64,000 nt of DNA from PFJX01 sp964466195 (GCA_964466195.1 CAYXMQ010000015.1:1-64000); one strand, 5' to 3'. Positions 7,810 through 17,024 are shown, counted from the stretch's first letter. Notes: generated by a model from the letters alone, not told the origin. Program-made: numbers and translations.

Positions 7810-9051
7810 TTGATAAGCATTTTAGGTTGGCGGGTAGCGTTTATTGTGGCGGTCATGATCTGGTCGTGGGCGGCCGCACCCGTATTGGCGCAGGTCGCGC
7901 CTTCCCCGGACGATTATGCCGAGGCCATGCGCCTGATTGCCGCCGAACGCTATGCCGAGGCGGCCGAGGTGCTGGCGCGAATTGTTGAGATCAAGCCGGA
8001 ACATGCGGGGGCGTTGCTCGACTTGGCCATTGTGCAGTGCACGCTGGGGCGGCCTGAAGCGGCAGCCCGTTTGCTTGATGCGGTGTCGACGCGCTTTGAG
8101 CCGCCGCCTGCGATCAGGGCGGTGATCAGCCAATTGCGCGCACGTGGTTGCGTGCCGGCGGTGGTCACGGCAAATGCCTGGGCGTTGTCGCTGGGGCGCG
8201 GCTTCGATAGCAATGCCAGTCTCGGCACCCGTACAAATTCTCTGATCATCAACGGGTTCGATGGCCTCAGTATCGAGTTGCCGTTGTCGCCGGATTATCT
8301 GCCGCAGGCCGATCATTTTTCGTTACTGGGGGCGGAATTTGCGCAGACGGTGTCTGGTGGTGGCGTTCGCGCCTTTGCGCAGGTGCAGGCGCGGGTGCAC
8401 GATCGCTTGCAGCGCTACGACACCGCCGCGTTGCTCGCGGGCGCCGAGGCACCCTGGCAACGCGGCGGCTGGCTGGGGAGTACAGGGGTGGGTGTGGGTG
8501 TGCTGCGCCTGGGAAACCAGTTTTATCAGCGGCAACTGCGTGCGCGCTGGCAGGGCGCGCCGCCACTCTCCCTGCCTGCGGGGCTGCGTTTCAGCGTGCT
8601 GGCCGAACTGGCGTACACCGGCTATCCGACGCTGGATAACTTTGACAGTGTGATGGGTGAAGTGAGCGGCGTACTCGAGCGGCACGCAGGCCGGACGCTG
8701 CTGCGGGCCAGCGTGGCGGCGTCGGCGGATCAAGCTACGGCCGAGCGGCCCGGCGGCGACCGCAAAGGTTGGTATGCCGCCGTGCAAGCGCGTTTTCCGG
8801 CGAACGGAACAATCCAGAGCGAGTTGGCGGTAAGCCGTCGGGTGTGGCGGGGAGAGACAGCTTACGCGCCGGGATTGATCGAGCAAAAACGCGACCAGAC
8901 GACGGACTCGTTCGCCGGCAGCCTGGTCATGCCGCTTACGCGCCAGCAAGCTGTGATCATGGAGCTGCGTATGGTCAGAAATCGCGAGAGCATTGCGGTG
9001 TTCAACCATGATAGCCGTCAGTTGTCCATCGCCTGGGAGTGGCGAGGTTAG
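7810..9051 (+). CDS. TPR-containing outer-membrane beta-barrel protein
   Basis: A signal peptide (GWRVAFIVAVMIWSWAAAPVLA) is followed by about 80 residues of TPR-like helices (YAEAMRLIAAERYAEAAEVL, GALLDLAIVQCTLGR). After that come roughly 270 residues of alternating aromatic strands ending in AWEWRG, typical of an outer-membrane barrel C terminus. The TTG at 7810 was chosen because GGGGGA lies five bases upstream. An ATG 63 bases earlier would bury the signal peptide and has no ribosome-binding site. The layout (N-terminal TPR, C-terminal barrel) resembles surface assembly modifiers of the Slam/DUF560 kind or PgaA-type exporters, but it is not assigned further. It is divergent from the FecR-domain gene with a 240-bp shared promoter region. 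Confidence 0.65.
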   Translation: MISILGWRVAFIVAVMIWSWAAAPVLAQVAPSPDDYAEAMRLIAAERYAEAAEVLARIVEIKPEHAGALLDLAIVQCTLGRPEAAARLLDAVSTRFEPPPAIRAVISQLRARGCVPAVVTANAWALSLGRGFDSNASLGTRTNSLIINGFDGLSIELPLSPDYLPQADHFSLLGAEFAQTVSGGGVRAFAQVQARVHDRLQRYDTAALLAGAEAPWQRGGWLGSTGVGVGVLRLGNQFYQRQLRARWQGAPPLSLPAGLRFSVLAELAYTGYPTLDNFDSVMGEVSGVLERHAGRTLLRASVAASADQATAERPGGDRKGWYAAVQARFPANGTIQSELAVSRRVWRGETAYAPGLIEQKRDQTTDSFAGSLVMPLTRQQAVIMELRMVRNRESIAVFNHDSRQLSIAWEWRG

Positions 9052-9084
9052 CTGTGCCCCCGGTTCTGAGAAAACGCCCGAGCC

Positions 9085-9100
9085 GCCCCCCGTGGGGGCC
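9085..9100. terminator. GC-rich hairpin between convergent genes
   Basis: GCCCCC and GGGGGC can pair across a three-base loop in the 100-bp gap between the convergent barrel-protein and FkbM genes. No T tract follows on either strand, so it may be a weak or factor-dependent terminator only. Confidence 0.3.
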
Positions 9101-9151
9101 AAGTCGTTCTTGGAGCGGCCCGGCGAATGACTTGAAAGCTGTCAGGTGCGG

Positions 9152-10171
9152 CTAGGCGACAGAGGTTTCCGGGCATAACCAGTACTGGCTGCCGTCCACA
9201 AGGGTGCGGCCAACCAAGTCGCCGGTACGGGTCCAATCGACGCGGCATGGTTTCTCGCGGTGCAGGCGCCAGCCGTGTGCAAACAGCAGATCGATTAGCC
9301 GGCCTTCGATGACGCGGCTGTGGGTGGCGATCATCAAGGCGCGTACATGATGCGTCACCCAGTCGATCTGGTCTTGCAGCAGGTCGAGCTCGGCGCCCTG
9401 GATGTCGATGTGCATGAAGTCGATGCGTTCGAAGTCGCTCAGCAGGGTGTCCAGCCGTTTGCAGGGGACGGCGCGGTGATCGGCGCGCGTGCCGCGATAG
9501 TCTGTGCTGGAGTCTGTTGTGGTTGCCGCCGCGCCCATGTCGGCGACATCGCTGTCCGGAAACCAGATTTCGCCGTCGTGCGTCCAGATGGCGCCGTTAA
9601 AGAGCCGCGTGAGGATGCCGTTATGTTCGGCATCGCCGGTATCGATGCCGGGTGGGCGCAGGCCGTTGGTTTCAAGGTGCAGACGCATGAGCGGGAAGCG
9701 TTGTGCGGAGGCCTCCACGCCGGCCAGTTTGATTGTGCCGAAGCCTTGCCGCCGGGCTATGACGCCCGCGGCGGTTATCCAAGGCGCCCAGCCGGCGCCC
9801 ACTTCAACCGCGCAGAACGAGGCGCCGCCCAGGGCACGCTGGAGGGCATCCGTGAGGGCAATATATTCAATCGCTTCGGCGTGAAAGCCATCATCCGGAA
9901 CCGGGAATTCGAGTCGTCCGGCGTCCAATGTCCCCGGGGTGACAAAGGGGACGCATTCATAAAGCGTCTTGACGCCGAACCCGTCCGCGTAGTGGCTTGC
10001 ATCTGTTGTGGCCTTGCAAGTGGCGAATTTTTTGATGCAGGAAAAATCGCTTTCTTCATAGCCGGTGTAAACCTGGAGAGGGGAGGGACCTTGTGTGCTG
10101 CCGGCCGTGTTGGTGCTGCTGGTCATACCTCGCAGTACGCGCTTGATGGCGCGTTTAATTTTCGCATTCAC
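9152..10171 (-). CDS. FkbM-family methyltransferase
   Basis: 339 residues from a GTG start preceded by GAAGGA; an upstream in-frame extension would run into the previous gene. The SAM-binding region is CAVEVGAGWAPW near residue 120. The FkbM hallmark RIDFMHIDIQGAELDLL lies near residue 250, followed by the usual histidine and Arg/Glu pattern (IATHSRVIEGRL). FkbM enzymes O-methylate sugars or related small molecules. As the last gene of a minus-strand run (Wzm, Wzt, methyltransferases, glycosyltransferase), it probably methylates the exported polysaccharide or its terminal residue. The precise acceptor cannot be read from sequence. Confidence 0.85.
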   Translation of the reverse strand: MNAKIKRAIKRVLRGMTSSTNTAGSTQGPSPLQVYTGYEESDFSCIKKFATCKATTDASHYADGFGVKTLYECVPFVTPGTLDAGRLEFPVPDDGFHAEAIEYIALTDALQRALGGASFCAVEVGAGWAPWITAAGVIARRQGFGTIKLAGVEASAQRFPLMRLHLETNGLRPPGIDTGDAEHNGILTRLFNGAIWTHDGEIWFPDSDVADMGAAATTTDSSTDYRGTRADHRAVPCKRLDTLLSDFERIDFMHIDIQGAELDLLQDQIDWVTHHVRALMIATHSRVIEGRLIDLLFAHGWRLHREKPCRVDWTRTGDLVGRTLVDGSQYWLCPETSVA

Positions 10172-10173
10172 GC

Positions 10174-12702
10174 TTAATCCTTCGTCGTTGGGTAGCTTAA
10201 ATGGATGCGGCCAATGAGCTGCTGCGCGCTTTCGCGCCATGTCAGCCAGGGCATATCGGTGGATTGGGGGGCTTGGCTTTTGCCGTGCAAGCGTGACCAG
10301 TCGCGGATTGCATTTGCCAGATCAATGGCTTCCAAGCCGGAAAAGTAGAAGGCATGCTCGGCGGCTACTTCCCTGAAAACGGGGATGTCGCGCGCGATGA
10401 TGGGCAGTTTGTGCTGGGCGGCTTCGATCAGCGGCAAGCCGAAGCCTTCTCCTTCGCTGGCGGCTATCAGGCAGCGACTCGCTGCGTAGACTTTTTCCAG
10501 ATATTCGTCGCTGATGCCTTCCAGCCAGAATAGGCGCTTGCCCGATTCGGGATGCCGCCGTAATTGGTCGGCCAGAGAGTCAACCATCCAGCCTTGCTTG
10601 CCAACAATGATCAGGTTGGCTGCATAGTCTTGATGCCAGAGCAGTTCGAAAGCAGCCAGCGCCTGGGCGTGGCCCTTGCGAGGTTCAATCGTGCCCACCA
10701 TCAAGAAACTGGCGCTTTCAGCCAGATGTCCCAGGACCGCGGCGGCATTCTTCGGCATGCCTGTTGTGGGCAGGCTGCTGCCAATATCGGCGCCCAGATG
10801 AAAACTGACCACTCTGTTATTCGAGTGGTGTCCGGGTAGATTTGCGTCCAGCCAGACGCGAACGTCATGAGCAACGGATTCGGAGATGCAGATCAGGCCG
10901 CTGGCGACTTCGGAAATATTGCGCAGCCAGGTTTCGAGAAAAGCGTCATAGCCTGACGGCCACCAGTGAGGATGGTGCAACAGCAGGATGTCGTAAACGA
11001 TGAAATAGAACTGCACGCCTTTCGACTTCAAACGCAGATGCACGTCATGCACCGCCTTGGTCATACTGTTCAAGTCGAGGGCGAGGTAAATGTCGTCCTG
11101 GCAGAAATCGACTATTTCATCGATCACGCCGGGTGAGACTTTGCCGTTCAATGCCGCCGCGAAATGATTCGCGACGCGATAGCGGACGCCATCAAAATAA
11201 ATCGGCATGACATCGAAGTCTTGCGGCGGATGCTCAAGAAGCTCACGCAACAGGCTACGGACTACACGTTGTATGCCCGTTTTGGCATCATTTTTAACGA
11301 TTTCCGAAATGTCGAGCAGCAATGATCTGGAGCTTCCTCGGCCACAATTGAACGCAATGCAGTCGGCCGCCCGTACCAGGTCGACATCTCCCGGGGCGGG
11401 CGCAGTACTGATGCTTGCGACTGTGTCGATCAGGGCCGCATCATTCAAATCTGCCCGGATTCGCGTTGCCGGCGCTTCGGCGTGCCGCGTAAGCTCTTCC
11501 AGCGCAGCGATAGCGCGCTTGGCCGTTTCATCCCATGAAAACTGCATGGCCTGCGCGAGTCCGCGCTCGCACAGCTGTTTACGTAGCGGCTCGCTTTGCA
11601 GTACTTGCTCCATTTTGTCCGCAATGGATTGCGGCGAGGACGCGTCGAACAGCGCGTCACCATTGCCGATCACTTCGGGTATGCTGGTGTTGCTGGCGCC
11701 GATCACGGGCGCACCGCAAGCCATGGCTTCGAGCGCGGGCAAACCGAAGCCTTCGTGCTTCGAGGGAAAAACAAACAGCGTGGCGTCGCGGTACAAGGCC
11801 CTCAATTCATGGTCTTCGACATAGCCTGTCAGTATCAGGTCATCTGTCGCCAGCCCGGCGCGCTCGCCCGCCCGCTCGAGTTGAGCGCGCACGGCTCCGC
11901 TCAGCTTGCTGGCCAGTATAAGCTGGTGCGTGTTGCGCAGTGCTTCCGGAAGCAGGCTGTATGCCGTAATCAGGCCTTCGACGTTCTTGCGCGCGTCAAA
12001 TCCACCCGGCGCGTACATCACTATCTTCCGGGTAATGCCCAGTCTCTGGCGGAGTGCTGCGATGGCATCCGGCGAATTGTTCCCTGGCTTGAAACTCGGA
12101 TCTGCCGCAGTTGAAATATTCACGACGCGTTCCGCCGTCAACCCTAGCGCTTCGATGGCTTCGCGTCGCGAATACTCTGAGATGGAAAGCAGCAGGTCGG
12201 CTTTTTTAAGCGACTGAATCTTGAGCCCGTAGTACTGTTTCTGCGCGGGGTTTACCAGGTAATCATCGGGATTGAGCAGCGGGATGAGGTCATACAGAAC
12301 CACGGCCGTTTTTGTCGTGTCGAAAAATGCGCCAACGGACGTCGCCGCATCATCGATGTAGCCCTCGAACAGACTGGTTACCAGTACGGCGTCTGGCTGC
12401 AGTCGTTGAATGAAATGCTCGCGGATTAGTTCGGCGGCCCTGGCGCGCCAGGCATTGCCGGCATCACGCTCGGCTATCGGCGCGGGAATATCGAAAACGC
12501 GGAGGCGCTCTGGCGGAAGGATGTCGGCGAAGGCGCGCCGTATAGCGGAAATACTGTCTGGAAACGCCGCATTGAGGGCGAGCCAGATTTCATGCCTGCC
12601 CGCATTGCGAGCTACAGCCAGAGCAAGAGCGAGCGAATAGCGCCCAATTCCACGAAAGCGGCTTTCAGTTTGAGCGCCCTGCATATCAATGACGATGCGC
12701 AT
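10174..12702 (-). CDS. double-domain GT4 glycosyltransferase
   Basis: 842 residues starting MRIVIDMQGAQTESR, with GGAGG before the ATG. Two complete family 4 transferase modules lie in tandem. The first (about 1-385) has RFRGIGRYS at the donor-side N domain, PGGFDARKNVEGL, and the E-x7-E type motif in HEGFGLPALEA. The second (about 430-842) has TIEPRKGHAQAL and GEGFGLPLIEA. Such paired modules are known among O-antigen mannosyl or rhamnosyl transferases (WbdA/WbdB-like), where each half adds a different linkage. With rmd and gmd nearby, GDP-D-rhamnose or GDP-mannose is the likely donor (inference). It overlaps the upstream FkbM gene by 17 bases. Confidence 0.85.
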   Translation of the reverse strand: MRIVIDMQGAQTESRFRGIGRYSLALALAVARNAGRHEIWLALNAAFPDSISAIRRAFADILPPERLRVFDIPAPIAERDAGNAWRARAAELIREHFIQRLQPDAVLVTSLFEGYIDDAATSVGAFFDTTKTAVVLYDLIPLLNPDDYLVNPAQKQYYGLKIQSLKKADLLLSISEYSRREAIEALGLTAERVVNISTAADPSFKPGNNSPDAIAALRQRLGITRKIVMYAPGGFDARKNVEGLITAYSLLPEALRNTHQLILASKLSGAVRAQLERAGERAGLATDDLILTGYVEDHELRALYRDATLFVFPSKHEGFGLPALEAMACGAPVIGASNTSIPEVIGNGDALFDASSPQSIADKMEQVLQSEPLRKQLCERGLAQAMQFSWDETAKRAIAALEELTRHAEAPATRIRADLNDAALIDTVASISTAPAPGDVDLVRAADCIAFNCGRGSSRSLLLDISEIVKNDAKTGIQRVVRSLLRELLEHPPQDFDVMPIYFDGVRYRVANHFAAALNGKVSPGVIDEIVDFCQDDIYLALDLNSMTKAVHDVHLRLKSKGVQFYFIVYDILLLHHPHWWPSGYDAFLETWLRNISEVASGLICISESVAHDVRVWLDANLPGHHSNNRVVSFHLGADIGSSLPTTGMPKNAAAVLGHLAESASFLMVGTIEPRKGHAQALAAFELLWHQDYAANLIIVGKQGWMVDSLADQLRRHPESGKRLFWLEGISDEYLEKVYAASRCLIAASEGEGFGLPLIEAAQHKLPIIARDIPVFREVAAEHAFYFSGLEAIDLANAIRDWSRLHGKSQAPQSTDMPWLTWRESAQQLIGRIHLSYPTTKD

Positions 12703-13903
12703 CGGCCCCTCCGGCGTTTGATGGTATGCCCGGACGTTTTTTGGATTCAACGGCTTTTTTGAGCTCGGCATAGATTCGTGCGGTGCGTGGTGACAGATGA
12801 TCCGGGCTCGGCGCCGACGTCTCGGGGCGCGGTAATAAACGCTTGATACGCTTGTTAATACTGCTGAACAGCGTGCCCGCAGCGAAGACGGCCCTGATCT
12901 TGCGTAGAACCTGAACGCTGCGCCGCAGTAACGTTGTGGTGCGCCGCAGCGGGGCCGTGATGCGCCACGAGCTGCTATCCAGCAGGTGGCGAACCTGCGC
13001 CTCGGCCTGGGCTGTACGTGCTTCAGCCAGAGCCGCGCGTGCTTCAGCCTGAGCTGTGCGTGCTTCAGCCTGAGCTGCGCGTGCTTCAGCCTGAGCTGCG
13101 AGCGCTGTGGCTTGTGCGGCGTGCAATTCGGCCTGAGCAATACGCTTTTCAGCCTGGGTGGCCAGGTGTTGCACTCTGGCATGGTGCACCGACACCAGTT
13201 CGCTACACAGAGCTGAGTTTTCGGTCAGTTTGATCTCATCAAACACATTGGGCGGCGAATGGAACGCTGCCGAAAGTTCCAAGTGTTCTTGGGCGACATA
13301 AAAGCGATTGAGTCCGTCAAAGTAAACGAAAGCGTAGTTTGCCGCAGTAAGAATGCCGTCCCAGGCCGCATAGTCGGTCTCGGCCGAACCGGGAATGGTG
13401 GCCTCAACCAGAATCACCCAAGGGCGCGACACTTGGCTATCCCAGCCCTTGAGCACTTGGACTTCGAGTCCCTCCACGTCGATTTTGAGCCAATGAATCT
13501 GCTTGCCCTCAAACGGCTGTAATGCGGATTTCAGAGTGATGACCGGGACCGAAATGCGCTGGCGCTCGAACTGGCGTTCAGCTTGGTGGCGCTGGGCGTA
13601 AGCCTCCACGGCAGTGCTGAGGCCGGTGCCTGGAATGACATAGAGATCGAGTGTGCCTTCGGCGTCAGACAATGCAACCTGCAATACCGTCTCATCCGGC
13701 CGATCCATGCGTAGCAGTTCGGCATAGTCCGGTACCGGCTCGATGTGAATACCGCGCCAGCCGTGTTCGTAAAAGGCCTTGCTGACCGAATCGATCACCG
13801 GGTGCTGGGCGCCCACATCAACGTAGCAGCCCTGTTCGATATGCTTGAGCGCGCGCCATAGCATCACGTCTTCAAAATTTTGCGCGTGGGAGGTAAAGCT
13901 CAT
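12686..13903 (-). CDS. FkbM-family methyltransferase with coiled-coil tail
   Basis: 405 residues. The FkbM domain covers about 1 to 230: YVDVGAQHPVIDSVSK, the acidic IHIEPVPDYAELL, and HWLKIDVEGLEVQVL with the methyltransferase aspartate and glutamate. Residues about 235 to 300 are a coiled coil built of near-identical AQAEAR-x heptads. After this comes the SSSWRITAPLR motif that recurs in polysaccharide glycosyltransferases and methyltransferases, then a basic amphipathic segment that could touch the membrane. The start overlaps the previous gene's stop by four bases (ATGA). Heptad-containing methyltransferases such as WbdD act as molecular rulers on O-antigen chains, and a similar role is possible here but unproven. 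Confidence 0.8.
   Translation of the reverse strand: MSFTSHAQNFEDVMLWRALKHIEQGCYVDVGAQHPVIDSVSKAFYEHGWRGIHIEPVPDYAELLRMDRPDETVLQVALSDAEGTLDLYVIPGTGLSTAVEAYAQRHQAERQFERQRISVPVITLKSALQPFEGKQIHWLKIDVEGLEVQVLKGWDSQVSRPWVILVEATIPGSAETDYAAWDGILTAANYAFVYFDGLNRFYVAQEHLELSAAFHSPPNVFDEIKLTENSALCSELVSVHHARVQHLATQAEKRIAQAELHAAQATALAAQAEARAAQAEARTAQAEARAALAEARTAQAEAQVRHLLDSSSWRITAPLRRTTTLLRRSVQVLRKIRAVFAAGTLFSSINKRIKRLLPRPETSAPSPDHLSPRTARIYAELKKAVESKKRPGIPSNAGGADAHRH
13017..13100. repeat. four 21-bp tandem repeats inside the FkbM gene
   Basis: Four consecutive 21-base units of the form CGTGCTTCAGCCTGAGCTGC differ at only a few positions and encode heptads of a coiled coil on the minus strand. Degenerate copies flank them on both sides. 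Because 21 is a multiple of three, gain or loss of units keeps the frame and changes coil length by seven residues. Confidence 0.9.
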
Positions 13904-14829
13904 TCCGCCCTCTTGGCCAGGATGAGGTTCTTGAATTCACCTTCGGACACAAAACCGTCGATACGAAGCTCTGCTTTGTCGGCTAGAAGGGCACGTGATC
14001 GTCCCAGGAAGAAGAACAGGTGGAATCGGGTGAATTCGTAGAGATATTCGAAACACGGTGTTGCGTGGGACATCCTGCCTCCGGCCTTGAGCAAATCTCG
14101 CATTATTGAAAGCTCGTGTACCGGGTAGCGCAGATGTTCCAGCACGTTGTTCGAAAAAATGCCATCAAAACGCATTGTCGATAGTTGCGCTTTGTCCGAG
14201 ATGAGAAACGGGCTGCTCGTCGATGCCGATCCGTGCGGTTCATAGGCGTACACATTCCAGCCGTCCTGGCGCAGAGCATCGACCGAATTGGACCAGGCGC
14301 CCGCGCCCCAATTCAGGTACACCCCATCTTTTTCAGGCTTCAATGCATGGAAGGCCCGTACTTCCTGTAGTGTTGAATCGCCCTCGGTGAAAACCTGGTA
14401 ATGCCATTCGTAGTCGCGAGAAAGCTCTGCTCCTGGTAGCCGCAGCATTTTCCCCGGACCAAAAATCACGTCACATTCCGGACACTGATGGCGGGTTAAC
14501 TCGCCGCCTCCGAAAATACAACTTGTAAGGTACTTGCCAAACTCTTCCGATGCACCGGAGTAATCACACAAAGGGCAAGACAATTCGGCGTCCAGGGTGC
14601 GGCCATGTTCAAGTGCATCGATGATGTCCCATTTGATGCTGATCTGGTGTCGCAATAGCTGCCGGTGGTTCAGGTCCGCCGCGTCCTTGAGTTCCTTGAA
14701 GACCTGTGCCAGTTCGTCTGGTAGGGTCGCAGCCGGTTGATTGCCGGTCAAACGATCGAGCGTCGATTTTCTGAGCATTGCAACGCCAAAGCGGGCCAGA
14801 ATTTCATTGATGGTTTTAGCGAGAGTCAT
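13900..14829 (-). CDS. class I methyltransferase with Cys-rich N-terminal zinc-ribbon-like region
   Basis: 309 residues. Two C-P-x-C pairs (SCPLCDYSG near residue 84 and HQCPECDVIF near 117) look like a zinc knuckle as seen in sugar C-methyltransferase-type proteins. A methyltransferase fold follows: YLNWGAGAWSNSVDAL as the SAM loop, YAYEPHG for the acidic strand end, and SNNVLEHLRYPVHELS as the post-II motif. The acceptor is unknown but the position between wzt and an FkbM gene points to the surface polysaccharide. It has a four-base overlap with the downstream FkbM gene and lies seven bases after wzt. Confidence 0.75.
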   Translation of the reverse strand: MTLAKTINEILARFGVAMLRKSTLDRLTGNQPAATLPDELAQVFKELKDAADLNHRQLLRHQISIKWDIIDALEHGRTLDAELSCPLCDYSGASEEFGKYLTSCIFGGGELTRHQCPECDVIFGPGKMLRLPGAELSRDYEWHYQVFTEGDSTLQEVRAFHALKPEKDGVYLNWGAGAWSNSVDALRQDGWNVYAYEPHGSASTSSPFLISDKAQLSTMRFDGIFSNNVLEHLRYPVHELSIMRDLLKAGGRMSHATPCFEYLYEFTRFHLFFFLGRSRALLADKAELRIDGFVSEGEFKNLILAKRAE

Positions 14830-14836
14830 GGATAGG

Positions 14837-16057
14837 TTAACGGAGTACAGAAACTTTAGGCTCTAGCCAGGTACAACCGGCAAAAACGGGCTTTGTAGCG
14901 TTTACGACGGTAAATAGCAGCGCCAGGTCGCGCCATTCATAATTATTGCCCAGATGGGTGTCAGTACTGGTCAGCGCTACGGCTACCGAATAACTCCCCT
15001 CGCCTAAATTTGCCGGAAAGGTAAAGCGGTATTCGGCAATTTCGCCCGCCAGCATGTCATTTAGGGCACCGCCCAGATGGTGTGTGTTAACGCCATACAT
15101 GGGCTGTCCCAGACGGTCTTTGATCATGTAGCCCAGCACCAGACGAGGCACGAAAACATTGGCCCGGGCCTTGACGCGCAATGTTACGACGGCCCCTACG
15201 TTCACCATTTCCAGCTTCTGGTCGTGCTCATCCAGCAAGGCAATATCCACTATGGACGCTTCTCCCGTGCCAGAAGTGGTTTGTATCCTGCCGTTCTCTG
15301 TTTTTGTCTGCGCAATGGTGGCGTTTTCACGCTCGGAAATCAGTGCGTTGTAGTAATCCATGACTTCTTCTGGGCGGCCCTCTTTGGCAAGGCGGCCGCC
15401 ATCCAAAAGTATCGCTCTGTCGCAAATGGACTGGATTGCGCTGCGGTCGTGACTAACGATCAGTAAGGTGGTGCCTTGTTTTCCGAATTGCCGGATACGC
15501 TCGAAGCTTTTGTGTTGGAAGTAGGCATCACCCACTGACAGCGCTTCATCCACGATCAGCACATCAGGGCGCTTCGCGGTGGCCACGCTAAATGCCAGTC
15601 GCATCTGCATGCCGCTGGAGTAAACGCGCACCGGTTGATCTAGGTAATCGCCGATCTCGGCAAAGGCCTCGATCTGGGGCAGTAGTCCGGTGATTTCATC
15701 CGCGCCAAGCCCCAGCATCTGCCCAGTCATATAAACATTTTGCCGTCCGGTGAAATCGGGGTGAAAACCCATGCCCAACTCAAGCATCGCTGCGACGCGG
15801 CCAGTGATACTGACCTGCCCGACGGTCGCCTGGGCCGTGCCGGTAATCAACTTGAGCAGCGTGCTTTTACCAGCCCCGTTGATGCCTATGACGCCAACCG
15901 CCTCGCCAGGATCGACCTGAAAACTGATGTCCTGCAAGACCCATTTGAGTTGGTGCCGCACCAGCGTAACGGGAGATATCCACTCTGCCAGACGAGACCA
16001 GCGCCCCGAATATTGTTTGTAAGCCTTGCCCAGATTGGTAATTTGTATACGGCCCAT
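14837..16057 (-). CDS. wzt: O-polysaccharide ABC exporter ATP-binding protein, Wzt type
   Basis: 406 residues from ATG at 16057; the preceding TTG is rejected because it lies inside the permease stop. The ATPase domain (about 1 to 240) has Walker A GINGAGKST, signature YSSGMQMRLAF, Walker B VLIVDEAL and the H-loop SHDRSAI. The C-terminal 150 residues (ISER onward) match the Wzt beta-sandwich that binds the modified non-reducing end of the chain. Export of undecaprenyl-linked O-polysaccharide from the cytoplasm is the expected role. It shares one base with the permease stop, as usual for wzm-wzt pairs. Confidence 0.9.
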   Translation of the reverse strand: MGRIQITNLGKAYKQYSGRWSRLAEWISPVTLVRHQLKWVLQDISFQVDPGEAVGVIGINGAGKSTLLKLITGTAQATVGQVSITGRVAAMLELGMGFHPDFTGRQNVYMTGQMLGLGADEITGLLPQIEAFAEIGDYLDQPVRVYSSGMQMRLAFSVATAKRPDVLIVDEALSVGDAYFQHKSFERIRQFGKQGTTLLIVSHDRSAIQSICDRAILLDGGRLAKEGRPEEVMDYYNALISERENATIAQTKTENGRIQTTSGTGEASIVDIALLDEHDQKLEMVNVGAVVTLRVKARANVFVPRLVLGYMIKDRLGQPMYGVNTHHLGGALNDMLAGEIAEYRFTFPANLGEGSYSVAVALTSTDTHLGNNYEWRDLALLFTVVNATKPVFAGCTWLEPKVSVLR

Positions 16058-16869
16058 CAAAGCTCATCCACGATTTCTCCCGCATGCTTTCGGAAGAGGT
16101 GTAACCCAAGAATGCAAAGCGCCAGGCCGATTAGCGCGACGGCAACGAGGCTGCTCCACTCTGGCCATTGGCCTTTAACCAGAACGCCCTGGTACGCCTG
16201 GACTAAAGGGAGCATGGGGTTCAGGGCGAGCAATGCGCGTGCTTTTTCCGGAAGGATTTCGGCCGGGTAGACGATAGGGGTCAACCAAAACCAGAACTGC
16301 ACAAAAATGCCAAAAAACTGACCTACATCCCGGAAAAAGACATTCAGTACGCCGAGTATCATGCCCAGGCCAACAGCGAACATGACCTGGATGGTTAAAA
16401 CAGGAAAAATCCCCAAGAAAACCCAGCCAGGAAAGCTTCCGCTCAGAATCAGAAAAAGCGTGAATAATGTGAAAACAATCGAGAAATTCAGTCCTGCGTT
16501 GAGAATGACGATAACTGGTAAGCTGATCCTGGGAAAGCTGAGCTTTTTCAGTAGGTTGGCGTATTCGAGGAATACATTTTGGGTGCGACTGGCGATCTCG
16601 GCAAAGAAGCCCCACGTCAACATGCCTGCGCACAAATAAATACTGTAGGCAAAGGTGGAGTTGACCCCGGGTAGACGGGCTTGCATGACTTCGGAAAAAA
16701 TCACCGTGTAGACCAGAATCATCGCCAGCGGATTGAGCACAGCCCAAATTGATCCGAGCGCCGAATTGCGGTACTTCAGCTGAAATTCGCGTTTGACACT
16801 GCTCAGAACAAAGCCGCGGTAAGCGTAGAGCCCCTTAAGCAAACGGGAGGTGAAAAAAAAAAGGCGCAT
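16057..16869 (-). CDS. wzm: O-polysaccharide ABC exporter permease, Wzm type
   Basis: 270 residues with six predicted membrane segments, matching the ABC-2 permease family for polysaccharide export. The N-terminal cytoplasmic segment KREFQLKYRNSALGSIWAVLNP is the family hallmark (split here: KREFQLKYRNS then ALGSIWAVLNP), and WFWLTPIVYP occurs near residue 195. It partners with the ATPase encoded immediately downstream. It is the first gene of the minus-strand polysaccharide run and is divergent from rmd, with about 155 bp between the two starts. Confidence 0.9.
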   Translation of the reverse strand: MRLFFFTSRLLKGLYAYRGFVLSSVKREFQLKYRNSALGSIWAVLNPLAMILVYTVIFSEVMQARLPGVNSTFAYSIYLCAGMLTWGFFAEIASRTQNVFLEYANLLKKLSFPRISLPVIVILNAGLNFSIVFTLFTLFLILSGSFPGWVFLGIFPVLTIQVMFAVGLGMILGVLNVFFRDVGQFFGIFVQFWFWLTPIVYPAEILPEKARALLALNPMLPLVQAYQGVLVKGQWPEWSSLVAVALIGLALCILGLHLFRKHAGEIVDEL

Positions 16870-17024
16870 GGAGAAATTGTACCGTAGAGCTTCAGAGCCT
16901 GGTCACAGCCTCATTTTCTCGCTGAGGCAGGGTTTGATTGCGATAAAATTACACGTTTGCGTTGTTCTCAGCCCTTTCGATAAACCACATCGTTGGATGC
17001 CGCACCCTGCCGGAGTTCGTTTTG

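Noticed and set aside
13017..13100. CRISPR-like repetition
   Set aside because: Units are contiguous with no spacers, in frame and coding; it is a heptad-repeat expansion.
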